Shown piece after piece: positions 16,877 to 25,837 of a DNA stretch of 64,000 nucleotides. Made by a program: the position numbers and the translations under genes. Numbering within the stretch: position 1 is the first letter of the stretch; each line of letters begins with the position of its first letter. The DNA lies in NCBI GenBank assembly GCA_030323305.1, contig CP106741.1, forward strand, positions 1,452,001 through 1,516,000, given 5' to 3'. The notes below the pieces were generated by a model. The model saw only the letters and a program-made list of their open reading frames with translations. It had not been told where the DNA came from and did not search any database. The DNA is from Paenibacillus sp. CC-CFT747 (GTDB lineage: Bacteria; Bacillota; Bacilli; Paenibacillales; NBRC-103111).

Positions 16877-17596
16877 TTACAGCATCTGGTAAGGCGAGCG
16901 GTGCGCCGCCCAACGCCGGTAATCCCGGGTTCGGGCAATCGTGCGGCTCCCTTTCATCAGCCGACCGTCCCCGGCCCTCCAGGTATGCCCGCTTTTGTCC
17001 CCTCGGCGGATCTGAACGTAATTGTAAGGCCCCGGGGCATAGAGCCGGAACCCTGCTTTCCGGCAGCGGTCCAGAAAATCGACATCCTCCCCAACGGTAA
17101 GTGAGCCGAAACGAACCTTGTCCAGCACCCGCTTGCGGAAGAGAAGGGTCCCCCCGGCCACTCTTCGGACCATCCTGTTCTGTTTCTCCGGAAATCTTAG
17201 GATGAGCAGCTTTCGGCTCTCGAGATAGGCCAAGTAGGCCCGTTTTCCCACAAGATCCGCTCCCGAATCCTTCATGGCCTGCATCTGCCCGGTCAAATAG
17301 TAGGGAGAGTAATAATCGTCGTCGTCAAATTTGGCCGCATAGGCATACTTCATCTTGCTGAGGCCAAAATTCAGGCACTGCCCGAGCGTAGCCTTCTCCG
17401 GCATCCGGTATACGGCCACATTCCGGAAAGCGGCGGCCTTCCGGCGGTATTCGGCCAGCTTCATGCTGTCTTTGTTAAGAACGATGATCAATTCCTTCTT
17501 CTTGTGCAGCTGTGCCCGGTAGTTCTCCAGAATGTTAGCAAAGAAATCCGGACGGTTCGTACACGTCACAATGGTGACCCCTTCTGTCCCTTTCAT
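16877..17596 (-). CDS. family 2 glycosyltransferase (CgeD/spore-type)
   Basis: A 239-residue GT-A fold glycosyltransferase: VTIVTCTNRPDFFANILENYRAQ at the N-terminus binds the nucleotide, FDDDDYYSPYYL is the DxD metal site, and GEDVDFLDRCRKAGFRLYAPG is the acceptor-side ED motif. The sequence resembles the glycosyltransferase domain of spore coat glycosylation proteins such as CgeD, so a role in a surface or spore glycan is possible but not shown. GGGAG site before the ATG at 17596. Confidence 0.85.
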   Translation of the reverse strand: MKGTEGVTIVTCTNRPDFFANILENYRAQLHKKKELIIVLNKDSMKLAEYRRKAAAFRNVAVYRMPEKATLGQCLNFGLSKMKYAYAAKFDDDDYYSPYYLTGQMQAMKDSGADLVGKRAYLAYLESRKLLILRFPEKQNRMVRRVAGGTLLFRKRVLDKVRFGSLTVGEDVDFLDRCRKAGFRLYAPGPYNYVQIRRGDKSGHTWRAGDGRLMKGSRTIARTRDYRRWAAHRSPYQML

Positions 17597-17771
17597 GGTT
17601 CTCCCTCTCTATCACTCTGCCTTATTCTATGAAAAGACGATAGAAAAAGGAGACGGCCCTTGTCCCTCTGCGATGCGGAGATGGACGAGAAGGCGCGGCT
17701 GGCAGGACCGTCTGCCGCCTCCGGGAATGGGAGGACAAGCCGCTCATGTTAAGTCCGGCCCATGTGGAAAT

Positions 17772-17800
17772 AAAGAAAGAAACCCGCCGGATCCGGCGGG
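17772..17800 (-). terminator. terminator after the KGG gene
   Basis: CCCGCCGGATCCGGCGGG at 17783-17800 is a perfect 18-bp palindrome; the minus strand continues with TTTCTTTCTTTA. It lies 46 bases after the stop codon of the KGG-repeat gene. Confidence 0.75.
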
Positions 17801-17845
17801 CTTCTTTCTGCTTGGTTCATGCTATTGGTTTGGTTGTCGTCGTCT

Positions 17846-18184
17846 TTAGTCCCGTTGACGGGCGCGGGCTTCGCCGCCCTTGCGTCCGGCTTCCTCACGG
17901 CTCATTTTGCCGCCGCTTCCGCCATTGTTGGAATCGGACCGGGCTTCGCCGCCCTTGCGTCCAATTTCCTGATAGAAGTCCTTGTCATGGTTGTCGGATG
18001 TGGCTTCTCCGCCTTTGCGTCCGATTTCCTGATAGAACTCCCGGTCATGGCTGTCGGAAGTAGCTTCTCCACCTTTGCGACCGATCTCCTGATAAAAATC
18101 TTTATCATGGTTCTTAGCGGTTGCTTCTCCACCCATACGTCCTGCTTCTTCACGGCTCATGCGGTCTTGATTGTTGCGTGCCAT
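17846..18184 (-). CDS. KGG-repeat general stress protein (GsiB-like)
   Basis: A 112-residue hydrophilic protein built from five units, most with the core GRKGGEA and spacers such as TSDNHDKDFYQEI. This is the KGG motif of stress-induced, LEA-like proteins such as GsiB of Bacillus. The protein is probably disordered and protective under desiccation or general stress. The repeats are also visible as near-identical DNA at 17945-18110. A SigB-like promoter precedes it, in line with the family. Confidence 0.9.
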   Translation of the reverse strand: MARNNQDRMSREEAGRMGGEATAKNHDKDFYQEIGRKGGEATSDSHDREFYQEIGRKGGEATSDNHDKDFYQEIGRKGGEARSDSNNGGSGGKMSREEAGRKGGEARARQRD

Positions 18185-18244
18185 TATGAATCACTCCTTT
18201 TGGGTTTTGTGGTAAGTCGCCTTTGTACCGGCGCACGGTATACT

Positions 18245-18269
18245 TAACCCGGTCAAAATGGAGTTAAAC
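18245..18269 (-). promoter_or_regulatory. possible SigB promoter of the KGG gene
   Basis: On the minus strand GTTTAA (18269-18264) and GGGTTA (18250-18245) are 13 bases apart, close to the general stress sigma factor consensus GTTTAA-N12-15-GGGTAT. It lies about 60 bases before the start codon of a protein family that is typically SigB dependent. Confidence 0.5.
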
Positions 18270-18339
18270 GCTAGCAACCAAAAAATTCCGGGTGCTTGGT
18301 TGCTTGACTTTCGGCTTCTTTTTGGCTTCAAAAAAACCG

Positions 18340-18775
18340 TCAATAGCTGATCAGAGCGGCCATCAACAGGCCTGCGGCCAGGCTCAGCCGGGAAGTAAAG
18401 ATACCGACCGCCACATTTCCTTCGGGGATTTCACGGATGACGCGGAAGGGCGTGACCAGTTCAAAAAATAAAACACCAGAACCTGAAAAACAATGCCCAC
18501 CGCTCCCCAAATCACCAAATCCAGGAGTCCGACCGAATGATAGACGGCCGATGCGATGACGAGAGCAAGACCGGTCAGCTTTCCCCCAAGTCGTAAGCGA
18601 CCGCTTTGGCGGCGGCCACCTTCTGCGGGTCCCCGGCTTCCTTGCCGTTCTGAATAATCCGGAATTCGTTATAAGGCGTTGTAAAGATAAAGACCAGTAA
18701 TCCTACCAGCAACAGAGGGATCGTCACCCCAAGGTATTGCAGAAAATTTACGATTAACTCCCATTGCGAACCCAT
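18340..18775 (-). CDS. DUF350 membrane protein (YjfL-like), two frameshifts
   Basis: About 145 residues when corrected, four hydrophobic segments. The start MGSQWELIVNFLQYLGVTIPLLLVG has AGGAGG upstream. The frame breaks at GGGG in DLGGKLTGL and again in a T run before ELVTPFRVIREIPEGNVAVGIFTSRLSLAAG; both fit one lost base. The DUF350 family has no known biochemical activity but often sits with glutathionylspermidine synthase-like genes, as here and in the E. coli yjf cluster. Confidence 0.8.
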
Positions 18776-18920
18776 ACTATGCCTCCTGTATTAAAGAGCT
18801 TATCTCTAACTTTTAGAGTTAAACTCTATACTTTATGTACCGACTGTTCTTAAAGCTGGAAGCCGGCCCGTTCCCCCTTCTCCCGCCGTTCTAGGGGCAG
18901 TCGCGTCTTCTTCTTCCGCC

Positions 18921-20158
18921 TCATTCGGCAACCGCCACAGGCAGGTAGCAGGACAGATTGCCGGTAATCCTCTCTCCGATTCGGGCTACGACGGCGGAGG
19001 CCCGGCCACCCATCCAGAAGGATCCCCACAGCAGCCGCCCCGGTACGGACCGTTGATCGTATCCACCGTCCATTCGGGCAGCTCGACGGCCTTCTGATAT
19101 ACCATGGGCTGCTCCCAATAAAACTCCTCGCCGTCCCTCTCCCACTGCTCTCCCTTGGCGTTATAAAGGGTAACCCCTCCGCCTTCCCTTCCCAGGATAG
19201 GTTTGCTTACATAAGGGATACCCGTGCCTTCGAACCGGTTCTCCAGGTAAGTCGGCAGCATAAACCGTTCGATCGCCTCCTGCTCCTCCGGCTCGAAGAA
19301 CTCCCCCGATTCATGGAGGCTCCAGATGACGGCCTGAAGGGCTTTGGTCTGGGCGAGAAAGGCGGACGGCGGGTTGATGATGCCAAGCCTTCCCCGGGCG
19401 ATTAGGTCCAGCACGTGCGCTCCCGTCTCGTACCCGTCCGTGTCCCGGTCTTCGGCCAGCTTCTCCAGCGCGTGCAGCCGGTACAGCAGGTCGACGGGCT
19501 TGTGCTCCCCGTTCTCCAGTACATGCAGGCGGTCTTCGTACACCCGAAGATCCGAAAGAGCCACAAACTCCCCCGACAGCCCCGATTGGGCGAGCAGATA
19601 GCGGGTCGTGGCCGCATCCTCCTCGTGCCAGTCGAGAGAGCTGAAATAGATTCGCTCGGTCGGATAGCCTTGGCGCTGGTAAGCCTCCACCACCTGCCGG
19701 AAGGCATCCGCGATATGCACGCGCATGCCCTCGTTCGGGTCCTGGAGCCCGTAATAGGAGCAGACCCGCCCGTTAACATGATACGCTTCGACAATTCCCG
19801 TAGGGGTGTCGCTGTTCAATTCGAGCATTTTCATCCCTTCGGTGGTTTGGGCAAAATCAAACCGCCCGATCGCCGTCGGCAGCCCTTCCAGCACACGCAC
19901 CCTCACCGCACGCAGGGCGCACTCCGGAATGCCCAGCCCGAGAAGCAGCTCGTCATCCGCCTGGGAAAGCACTTCAACCGCCCGTTGAAAGACGCCGCCG
20001 AGACGCTCCGTGGCCTCCGCCAGTTCGACAAATATTTCCCGGGAAACTTTTTTGACGCCGGCCAAGGCATATTCTTGCTCATACATGTAGTCCCACGTAA
20101 AGATTCCTTCCTTGCGCATCGCCCCATACAGGTCATTACGGATGGCTTGGTAATTCAT
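18921..20158 (-). CDS. glutathionylspermidine synthase-like ATP-grasp protein (YgiC/YjfC type), frameshifted
   Basis: About 412 residues when corrected. Marks of the family are FTWDYMYEQEYAL near the start, MKMLELNSDTPTGIVEA, and the ATP-grasp end region SKPILGREGGGVTLY with WEQPMVYQKAVELPEW. The frame breaks at the C run 19038-19041, after which GRLLWGSFWMGGRASAVVARIG continues in the next frame to the stop at 18921. YgiC-type proteins lack the amidase half of real glutathionylspermidine synthetases and their substrate is unknown. The start ATG 20158 has GGGAGGTG. It lies between the lipoprotein and DUF350 genes on the same strand. Confidence 0.85.
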
Positions 20159-20277
20159 CTGTGACACCTCCCGTCCTTCTTCCCGGCAGCAACTTATCCG
20201 CGAAGGAAGTTCTGCTTATCCTTTCATTCTCGCGCGTTCCTGACCACTGTCCACCAATAGAGTTACCGGATAAGGCA

Positions 20278-20618
20278 CTAGCTGCTGCTTGACTTCGACG
20301 AGCTGCCAAGCCCTCCGCGCGATCCCGACGTTACCCCATTGGAGGAGCCTACGCTGTCCGAGGAGCCGGAGCCCACCGTACCGCTTCGGGAGGAGCTGCC
20401 GGAGCCGCCGTAATAATAGCTGCTGTGGCTTCCCGACGAATTGTCGCAGTAGCCGTCCCGGTTCTCGTCGATGCAGTCTCTGTTGCTGGAGCAGCCCACC
20501 GTGCCCACCGTCAGGGCGGCGGAGAGGAACAAGGCGGCCAGCTTACCCGAACGCCCTCCCCTGCAGGAGGAGCCTTTCCTTCCGGCCGCTGCCCCGTTCT
20601 AGTATCGCTGTCCTTCAT
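20278..20618 (-). CDS. Ser/Gly-rich lipoprotein of the YgiC cluster, frameshifted
   Basis: ATG 20618 (AGGAGG nine bases upstream, inside the end of the preceding gene) opens a frame that must shift once, between about 20560 and 20590, into a hydrophobic segment LAALFLSAALTVGTVGC with a lipobox Cys, followed by CIDENRDGYCDN and a long Ser/Gly tail with GSGSSSRSG repeats. The DxNxDGYCD stretch looks like a calcium-binding loop. Corrected length is about 113 residues. Small Ser-rich lipoproteins of this kind accompany YgiC/YjfC-type genes. Confidence 0.55.
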
Positions 20619-21060
20619 ACGGTATCGCCTCCTGTGCATAGATGACATAAAGCTTTCGGTCCTCGTCAACCTCCGTGGAGGTTCGTTCCCATTCCTTGTC
20701 TCCCCAGTAGACATAATTGCTCTGGAGCTGAAGAAGAGCTTCCTCGAACCGGTCAAAATCCCAATGATGAAGGACGGGATAATGGCGGGCGAACTCATCG
20801 AATTTTCTAAGCTCTACCCGAATCCCTCTCCAGGACGGCCGGGAGGACGCTCCCGGAATGGCTTTTTCTTCTGTAGATTCCTTCACATAAACCACGTAGC
20901 AGCCGTCTTCCGCCGCGCAGGACGTTTTCTCGTAAACCTTGCCTTCCTTCACCAAATAATCGCAGGCGAACCGCAGCGAAATTTCATCGGGGGTGATGGA
21001 AGCATAGTGGTAAAGCACCGGAAAACCGTCTTCTAACTTGCGGTATTCCATTCGTGCCAT
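20599..21060 (-). CDS. uncharacterised soluble protein of the YgiC cluster
   Basis: A 153-residue protein, starting MARMEYRKLEDGFPVLYHY at 21060 with AGGAGG upstream. It is mixed alpha/beta by eye, with CDYLVKEGKVYEKTSC and YVYWGDKEWERTSTEV stretches, and no signal peptide or membrane segment. I do not recognise a family. Its last 20 bases overlap the start of the lipoprotein gene, which indicates translational coupling, and the YgiC-like and DUF350 genes follow, so the four genes are probably one operon. Confidence 0.7.
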   Translation of the reverse strand: MARMEYRKLEDGFPVLYHYASITPDEISLRFACDYLVKEGKVYEKTSCAAEDGCYVVYVKESTEEKAIPGASSRPSWRGIRVELRKFDEFARHYPVLHHWDFDRFEEALLQLQSNYVYWGDKEWERTSTEVDEDRKLYVIYAQEAIPYEGQRY

Positions 21061-21330
21061 GTCTGGTTCCTCCTTCGCTGTTTTCGGCCGGTAGGCCATG
21101 GGCTTATCCGGTCCTTTCACGGACTTGAATTTCTGTTTAGTCGGCGGGCAGGACACTATTACGAGGAAATCCGGCAGCGGTTTCCATAAAATGACGGGGA
21201 ATGGCTGAACCTTCTTTTCCAAAACCTTACTTTACCATAATTTTTACAGGTTGGGGTGACTTTTTTCCCGGATGGAAGCAGCCTTTCCGGCATGGTAGGA
21301 TAGGGGGACGAACCGATAGGAGGAGCATTC

Positions 21331-21825
21331 ATGAAAGCAGGGGTACCCTTTCGGCTGGTCCCGATGGAAGAGGAGCACGCAAGGGAGATCTGCACCTGGC
21401 GCTATGACCCGCCGTATGATCTGTATAACTGGAAGAATTGGGAGGAGATGCAAGAGAACGGGGAGGAATTCGCCGATCCGTTCATCCGCAAGGAGCAGTA
21501 CCGGGCGGTACTGGATGAGCACGGGCAGCTGGCGGGATTCGCACAGTTCTTTCCGATGGTTGGCGTCACCCGTCTGGGGCTTGGGATGAAGCCCCAGCTC
21601 TGCGGAAGCGGGAGCGGGACGGCCTTCGTGCGGGCAATCGCCCGGGAAGCGGTCCGCCTGAACCCCGGGCATGAGATTGACCTGGAGGTGCTTGTGTGGA
21701 ACGAGCGGGCCCAGAGGGCATACGAAAAAGCCGGCTTCCGCCGGACCGACGCCTATGAGCGCCTGACTCCGACGGGGCCGGCTGACTTTTACTGCATGGT
21801 GTATGAGGAAGGGGAGGCCGTTTAG
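21331..21825 (+). CDS. GNAT family N-acetyltransferase (RimI-like)
   Basis: A 164-residue GNAT protein: FRLVPMEEEHAREICTWRYDPPYDLYNW, then LGLGMKPQLCGSGSGTAFVRAIAREAV as the CoA site and LEVLVWNERAQRAYEKAGFRRT as motif B. The ATG at 21331 has AGGAGG seven bases upstream. It converges with the membrane gene at 21822, overlapping by four bases at the stops. Confidence 0.9.
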   Translation: MKAGVPFRLVPMEEEHAREICTWRYDPPYDLYNWKNWEEMQENGEEFADPFIRKEQYRAVLDEHGQLAGFAQFFPMVGVTRLGLGMKPQLCGSGSGTAFVRAIAREAVRLNPGHEIDLEVLVWNERAQRAYEKAGFRRTDAYERLTPTGPADFYCMVYEEGEAV

Positions 21826-22346
21826 GCCCGGCGGGGTTTCCGGTCGAGAAGCAGAATCGCTCCGATGAAGAGGAAGAGGATCGCGGCGTTCACCCGTCCG
21901 ATATGAAGCTGAAACAGCGTTCCGACCGAAAAGATCGAAAAGAAAATAACAGATATGCTGCCCAGGATGAAGACCGGGATCAGGATGTATTTGTTGCGTC
22001 CCCCGAACAGGTAGAACTCCAGCAGGCCGAAGGCCACCGCCATCGGAAAGCCCGGCCACAGCGTCCCCCAGGCATCGAACAGCGTCGACAGCTGGCACAC
22101 CGCCGCCACCACGAGCAGGATGCCTCCCGGGATGAACAGGCCCGGATACTTGCGTCCAGTCAGGAAATACAGGAGATGGAAGCCGATTCCGAGCGGAAGA
22201 ATGAAGATCGAGGCCCAGAACAAGCTGATAATCGTCCCCGAATCCAGGAGGGAGAAGCCTTCCAGAAATCCGAATTTGGTGCTGAGCAGCACGGCCCCGA
22301 GCAGGAGAAACAGAATGCCGAACCCGCTGTTCTTGTTAAGTGTCAT
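21822..22346 (-). CDS. multi-pass membrane protein (LiaF-TM/DUF5668-like)
   Basis: A 174-residue protein with six hydrophobic segments, beginning MTLNKNSGFGILFLLLGAVLLSTKFGF. Repeated short helices with Gly-Ile-Leu-Leu-Leu-Gly pattern resemble the N-terminal membrane part of LiaF-type or DUF5668 proteins. There is no C-terminal LiaF domain. ATG 22346 has GAGGG upstream; the longer frame in front has no site. Function unknown. Confidence 0.7.
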   Translation of the reverse strand: MTLNKNSGFGILFLLLGAVLLSTKFGFLEGFSLLDSGTIISLFWASIFILPLGIGFHLLYFLTGRKYPGLFIPGGILLVVAAVCQLSTLFDAWGTLWPGFPMAVAFGLLEFYLFGGRNKYILIPVFILGSISVIFFSIFSVGTLFQLHIGRVNAAILFLFIGAILLLDRKPRRA

Positions 22347-22485
22347 TACGCGTTTACCCTCTTTCCCTAGAAATTCCTTGTCTTCATGGTAATCGATGGA
22401 GGATCGTTTGAATTCCGACCTTGGTCTAGTTTTGGCCCCGGCCGAATTGCCGGTTGGACGGGCCCCTAAGGCGGCCCCAATAAGG

Positions 22486-22518
22486 AAGACCGGAAGGGCC
22501 CACACCCTATCCGGTCTT
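22486..22518 (-). terminator. terminator after the secreted protein gene
   Basis: AAGACCGG and CCGGTCTT form a perfect stem with a GC-rich loop, T-rich sequence on both sides. It lies 57 bases after the stop codon at 22576. Confidence 0.6.
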
Positions 22519-22575
22519 CTTAAGTTGGAAAGGCTCCCGGAGGAGGAAGCGGCCGTCTGGCCGCAAGCCCCATCC

Positions 22576-24023
22576 TCAGCTCGTGACATTCGCGGGAATG
22601 TAGACCTGCCAGACCCGGGGCTCCCGTTCCTCCATCCCGATATAGGTCATGAGCAGTGCCAGGTCTTCCCGGGTGGACCGATGATCGCCGTTCACGTCCT
22701 GCCGGGCGCTGTAATAGGTAAGGACATCCTCAATATCGACAGGGGCGGCGGCCGGGTCGTCCTTCAGTTCGAGGACCCGGAAATAATACGGGTTCGAAAG
22801 CATCGTCCCATTATAAACATGGTAAGCGCGGTACAAGCCGTCCGCGAGTCCTTCCGTATCGAAGCTCTGGACGGTTCCCCAGCCCTCCACCTCCAAGCGG
22901 CCCACCTGCCAGCGGATCAGATCGGCTTCCGTCAGAGGGGTGTCCGCCACCGCGTCATCGGGAACAACATAGACGGTTCCCATGGGCAGCTCGGAAGACT
23001 CCAGCCGATCCCCCGGTAAACGGTTAGCGGCGGTACGGTGGCGGTAAAGAGCAGGGATGCCGACCAGCCCGCCCGGTCCGTCGCCGTAACCCGGACCAGG
23101 GAGGTTCCCGGGAACCTTCCGTTCATCTCCAGCTGGCCGGTTTCCCCGTTCACCTCCAGCTGCACGGGAACCGGCTTATAGCCGTACAGGTCCTCCTCCC
23201 GGCCCACAAGCTCGGCGGAATAGGTCAACCTGTCTTCTAGAGCTGGGTCCGCCAGATCCGCATCGGTGAACCATTCGGAGAGAGGCAGGGTCACCCCCTG
23301 CTCCCCGATGAGCTGGTCCGGGATGGAGCCGGCCGCCGAAGGCGCAGAGCCGAAGCGGGCCGTCAGCTCGACTACCGCCTCCCGGTCAAGCGAATCGGCT
23401 GCCGTCAGCGTAACCTTCCGGAAGCCGGCGGTGCCGCTCGGTGCGAGCTCATAATACGTGGCGCGCGTCACCGTCTCCCCGTCAACGGCCGTCAGCGTGA
23501 TCCCCGGCCCGGCCAGGCTTTGGAACAGGCTGCTCATCTCCACCCGGTACGGTGCCATCCCGTCTGCCGGGAAGCCCAGCACGTCCGCTCCCGGCTTAGC
23601 CGTCAGCTCCCCGTACCCTACATAAATCTCCTCCGCCGCTTCATGCCCGGCCTTATCCCGGCCCCTCAGCCACAGGCGGACGGCGTCTATCCCCTCATAA
23701 GGAGCCCGGAGAACGAGCTGAGGATGCGCCGGATCCGTCTTCTGGTCCACGCCAGCCATCGAGCCTCCGCCTTCCACCGCGAAAGACCCCCAGTCGATAT
23801 CCCCGTCCAGGTCGGCGAACACGCCGGTCAGATCGATTCTCTTCTCCTCCCCTGAAAGGAGGTGAATGGCTCCTATGGGATTAGCCGCATAAGGCGCATG
23901 ATAAGGCCCCGGAAAAGCCGAGGCCACCCCTCCTCCCCCTACCGCTGCGAGGAGCAGTGCCGCTCCCGCGGAGCGGAGGATCCTCTTGTTTCGTTTCGTA
24001 TGCTTAGGACGCTTCCCCATCAT
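22576..24023 (-). CDS. secreted multidomain protein with dockerin-like end, frameshifted
   Basis: About 482 residues when corrected. A signal peptide (basic start, hydrophobic AALLLAAVGGGGVASAF) is followed by repeated Ig-like/cadherin-like beta modules (IDLTGVFADLDGDIDWGSF; VTLPLSEWFTDADLADPAL; LLFTATVPPLTVY). At the C run 23010-23014 the frame breaks; the next frame leads to a C-terminal segment with DIEDVLTYYSARQDVNGDHRSTREDLALLM, which has the DxNxDxxxxxxD calcium loop pattern of dockerin type I repeats. A surface or extracellular role is likely; binding partner unknown. The start region has no near neighbour on this strand. Confidence 0.7.
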
Positions 24024-24250
24024 GGCCGTTCTTCCCCTTCCGGCGGCTGGCCGCCGATCCGATCTTTTCCCGGGATGCTCCGGGGTTCAGGTAAATTTTA
24101 ACACAGGCCTCTGCTCCCGGCCATCGCCATTTGGCAAAACAGGGGTTCCGGTATGTCCCCGAGGGCCCGGATACATACTAGAGGATGGGCAAAGGCATGC
24201 AAAATCTGGTATGATTAAAGAATGCCTTTTCAGCTGTACGGAGGTTACCT

Positions 24251-25837
24251 ATGCCGTCGATTAAAATCCCCAAAAACCGAATAGAGTACCTGATCCGGGA
24301 GGCGGAATCGCGGTTTCAGCCGGCTGTTCTCGCGCGGGGCTGGGACTACTTCCACCAGGGCCGCATCACGCCGGCGGAGCTGGCCGGCGGAACGGAGCTG
24401 CACGCCCAGGTGGCGGGAAGCAAGCGGTACGAGGTCACCCTCGACCTGGAGCATTTCGGCCGAAGCCGCTGCACCTGCCCTTATGACGGCTGGTGCAAGC
24501 ACATGGCGGCCGTGCTGTTTCAGGTGTACGCGCCCCATGGGAGGCCGGAGCTGCTGCTCATTCAGCTGCAGAGAACGATCGAGTCCAAGCGGAGAAGCGC
24601 GAAAAGCCCCTCCAAGACGGAGAAGCGGCCCTACAAGACCGACCTGTCCCCTACGGATTCTCCGGCGGAATGGCAGGCGTTCTTCGACCGGAAGTTCCAC
24701 GGCTACTCCCTCTCGCACCAGAATTCCATCGAGGGCTTCTACCAGGCGGCCGTTCAGACCCTGGATGGGCTTGCCTCGGATTGGGAGCCGCCGCTTAGGG
24801 AGCTGTACCGGCTGCACGTGACCCTCTTCATTCTGCGAAGAGCGGACCGGTTCCGGGAAGCGAATCATTCCGCCTACCATTCGTATTATCATGAGGCGGG
24901 CTTCCAGTCGGTGACGGACAGCTGCCGGACCCGGCTCGCCAAGCTGGCCGCCTCGCCTGCCCTGAAGAAAGCCGGGAAGGCCTATCCCAAGCCGTGGAAG
25001 GAAACGGTCGATATGGTCCGGCAGTCCCTGACCGGCATGGCCCCCGGCGGCATCGACTGGCTCGACATTTACCGGCTTCTGTGGTGGGACGTCTTCGCCG
25101 ACGGATCGGCCCAGGCGAAGGAGCGGCAGAAGCTGGCCTCGCTGCTCGCCCAGGGAGGGCTTTCTCCCCGGAAGAGGGATGTACTTCTTCTCGCTTCCTC
25201 GCATTTTGCCATTATGGATGGCGACGACGAGCAAGCGATGCGCGAGATGGAAGGGCTGCATGCCCGGCATGCCGGCGATTTCTACTCCGTTCTTCAGCGG
25301 CTTTCGCAGGAGGAGCGGTGGGAAAGGCTGCTCGGCTGGCTGCGCTGGCTGCTGCCCGTGATGCCGAAAGCCAAACAGGACGATTTCAACCGCATCTGCG
25401 CCTTCTGGATGGAGGCGGTCAAGCATCAGCCCACGGACGAGGAATGGATCCGGGTCATGCTCACCCTTCTGCCGCGCAGCTATTACTACTACACGGACTA
25501 CCTGATGAAAACGGAGCGCTTCCGGCAGTGGGTCGACCTGCAGCTGTCCAACCGGGTGCTGCCGGTCAACCTCTATTCGGCCGATCTTAAGGTCGTGGAG
25601 GCCCATGATCCGGCCCTCCTGCTTCCCCTCTACACCCAGGCGGTGGAACGCTCCATCCAGGAAAAGAACCGCGCGTCCTACACCACGGCCGTGCGGCAGC
25701 TGAGAAAGCTTCATGCGTGCTACAAAAAGCTGAAGCGTCTCGACCGCTGGGAGGAGTACATTCACCGGCTGGCGGACAAATACTCGCGGCTGCGCGCCTT
25801 TCAGGAGGAGCTGGAGAAAGGAAAATGGCTGTCATGA
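24251..25837 (+). CDS. ywqB: SWIM zinc finger protein (YwqB-like)
   Basis: A 528-residue protein with a SWIM zinc finger near residues 73-86: SRCTCPYDGWCKHMAAVLF has the CxC...CxH ligands. The rest is alpha-helical with TPR-like character and no enzyme motif. In Bacillus the homologous gene ywqB precedes ywqA, and SWIM proteins accompany SNF2 helicases. The start ATG 24251 has GGAGG upstream. The stop overlaps the start of the next gene, so the pair is coupled. Confidence 0.9.
   Translation: MPSIKIPKNRIEYLIREAESRFQPAVLARGWDYFHQGRITPAELAGGTELHAQVAGSKRYEVTLDLEHFGRSRCTCPYDGWCKHMAAVLFQVYAPHGRPELLLIQLQRTIESKRRSAKSPSKTEKRPYKTDLSPTDSPAEWQAFFDRKFHGYSLSHQNSIEGFYQAAVQTLDGLASDWEPPLRELYRLHVTLFILRRADRFREANHSAYHSYYHEAGFQSVTDSCRTRLAKLAASPALKKAGKAYPKPWKETVDMVRQSLTGMAPGGIDWLDIYRLLWWDVFADGSAQAKERQKLASLLAQGGLSPRKRDVLLLASSHFAIMDGDDEQAMREMEGLHARHAGDFYSVLQRLSQEERWERLLGWLRWLLPVMPKAKQDDFNRICAFWMEAVKHQPTDEEWIRVMLTLLPRSYYYYTDYLMKTERFRQWVDLQLSNRVLPVNLYSADLKVVEAHDPALLLPLYTQAVERSIQEKNRASYTTAVRQLRKLHACYKKLKRLDRWEEYIHRLADKYSRLRAFQEELEKGKWLS

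Noticed and set aside
17945-18110. DNA repeats of about 60 bp in the KGG gene
   Set aside because: They encode the KGG protein repeats and keep the frame, so they are coding and not a mobile element.
22396-23019. Open frame of 207 codons on the plus strand
   Set aside because: Antisense to the secreted protein and its terminator; no start site.
24245-25765. Open frame of 506 codons on the minus strand over ywqB
   Set aside because: Antisense shadow of the SWIM protein gene, without ribosome site or family likeness.
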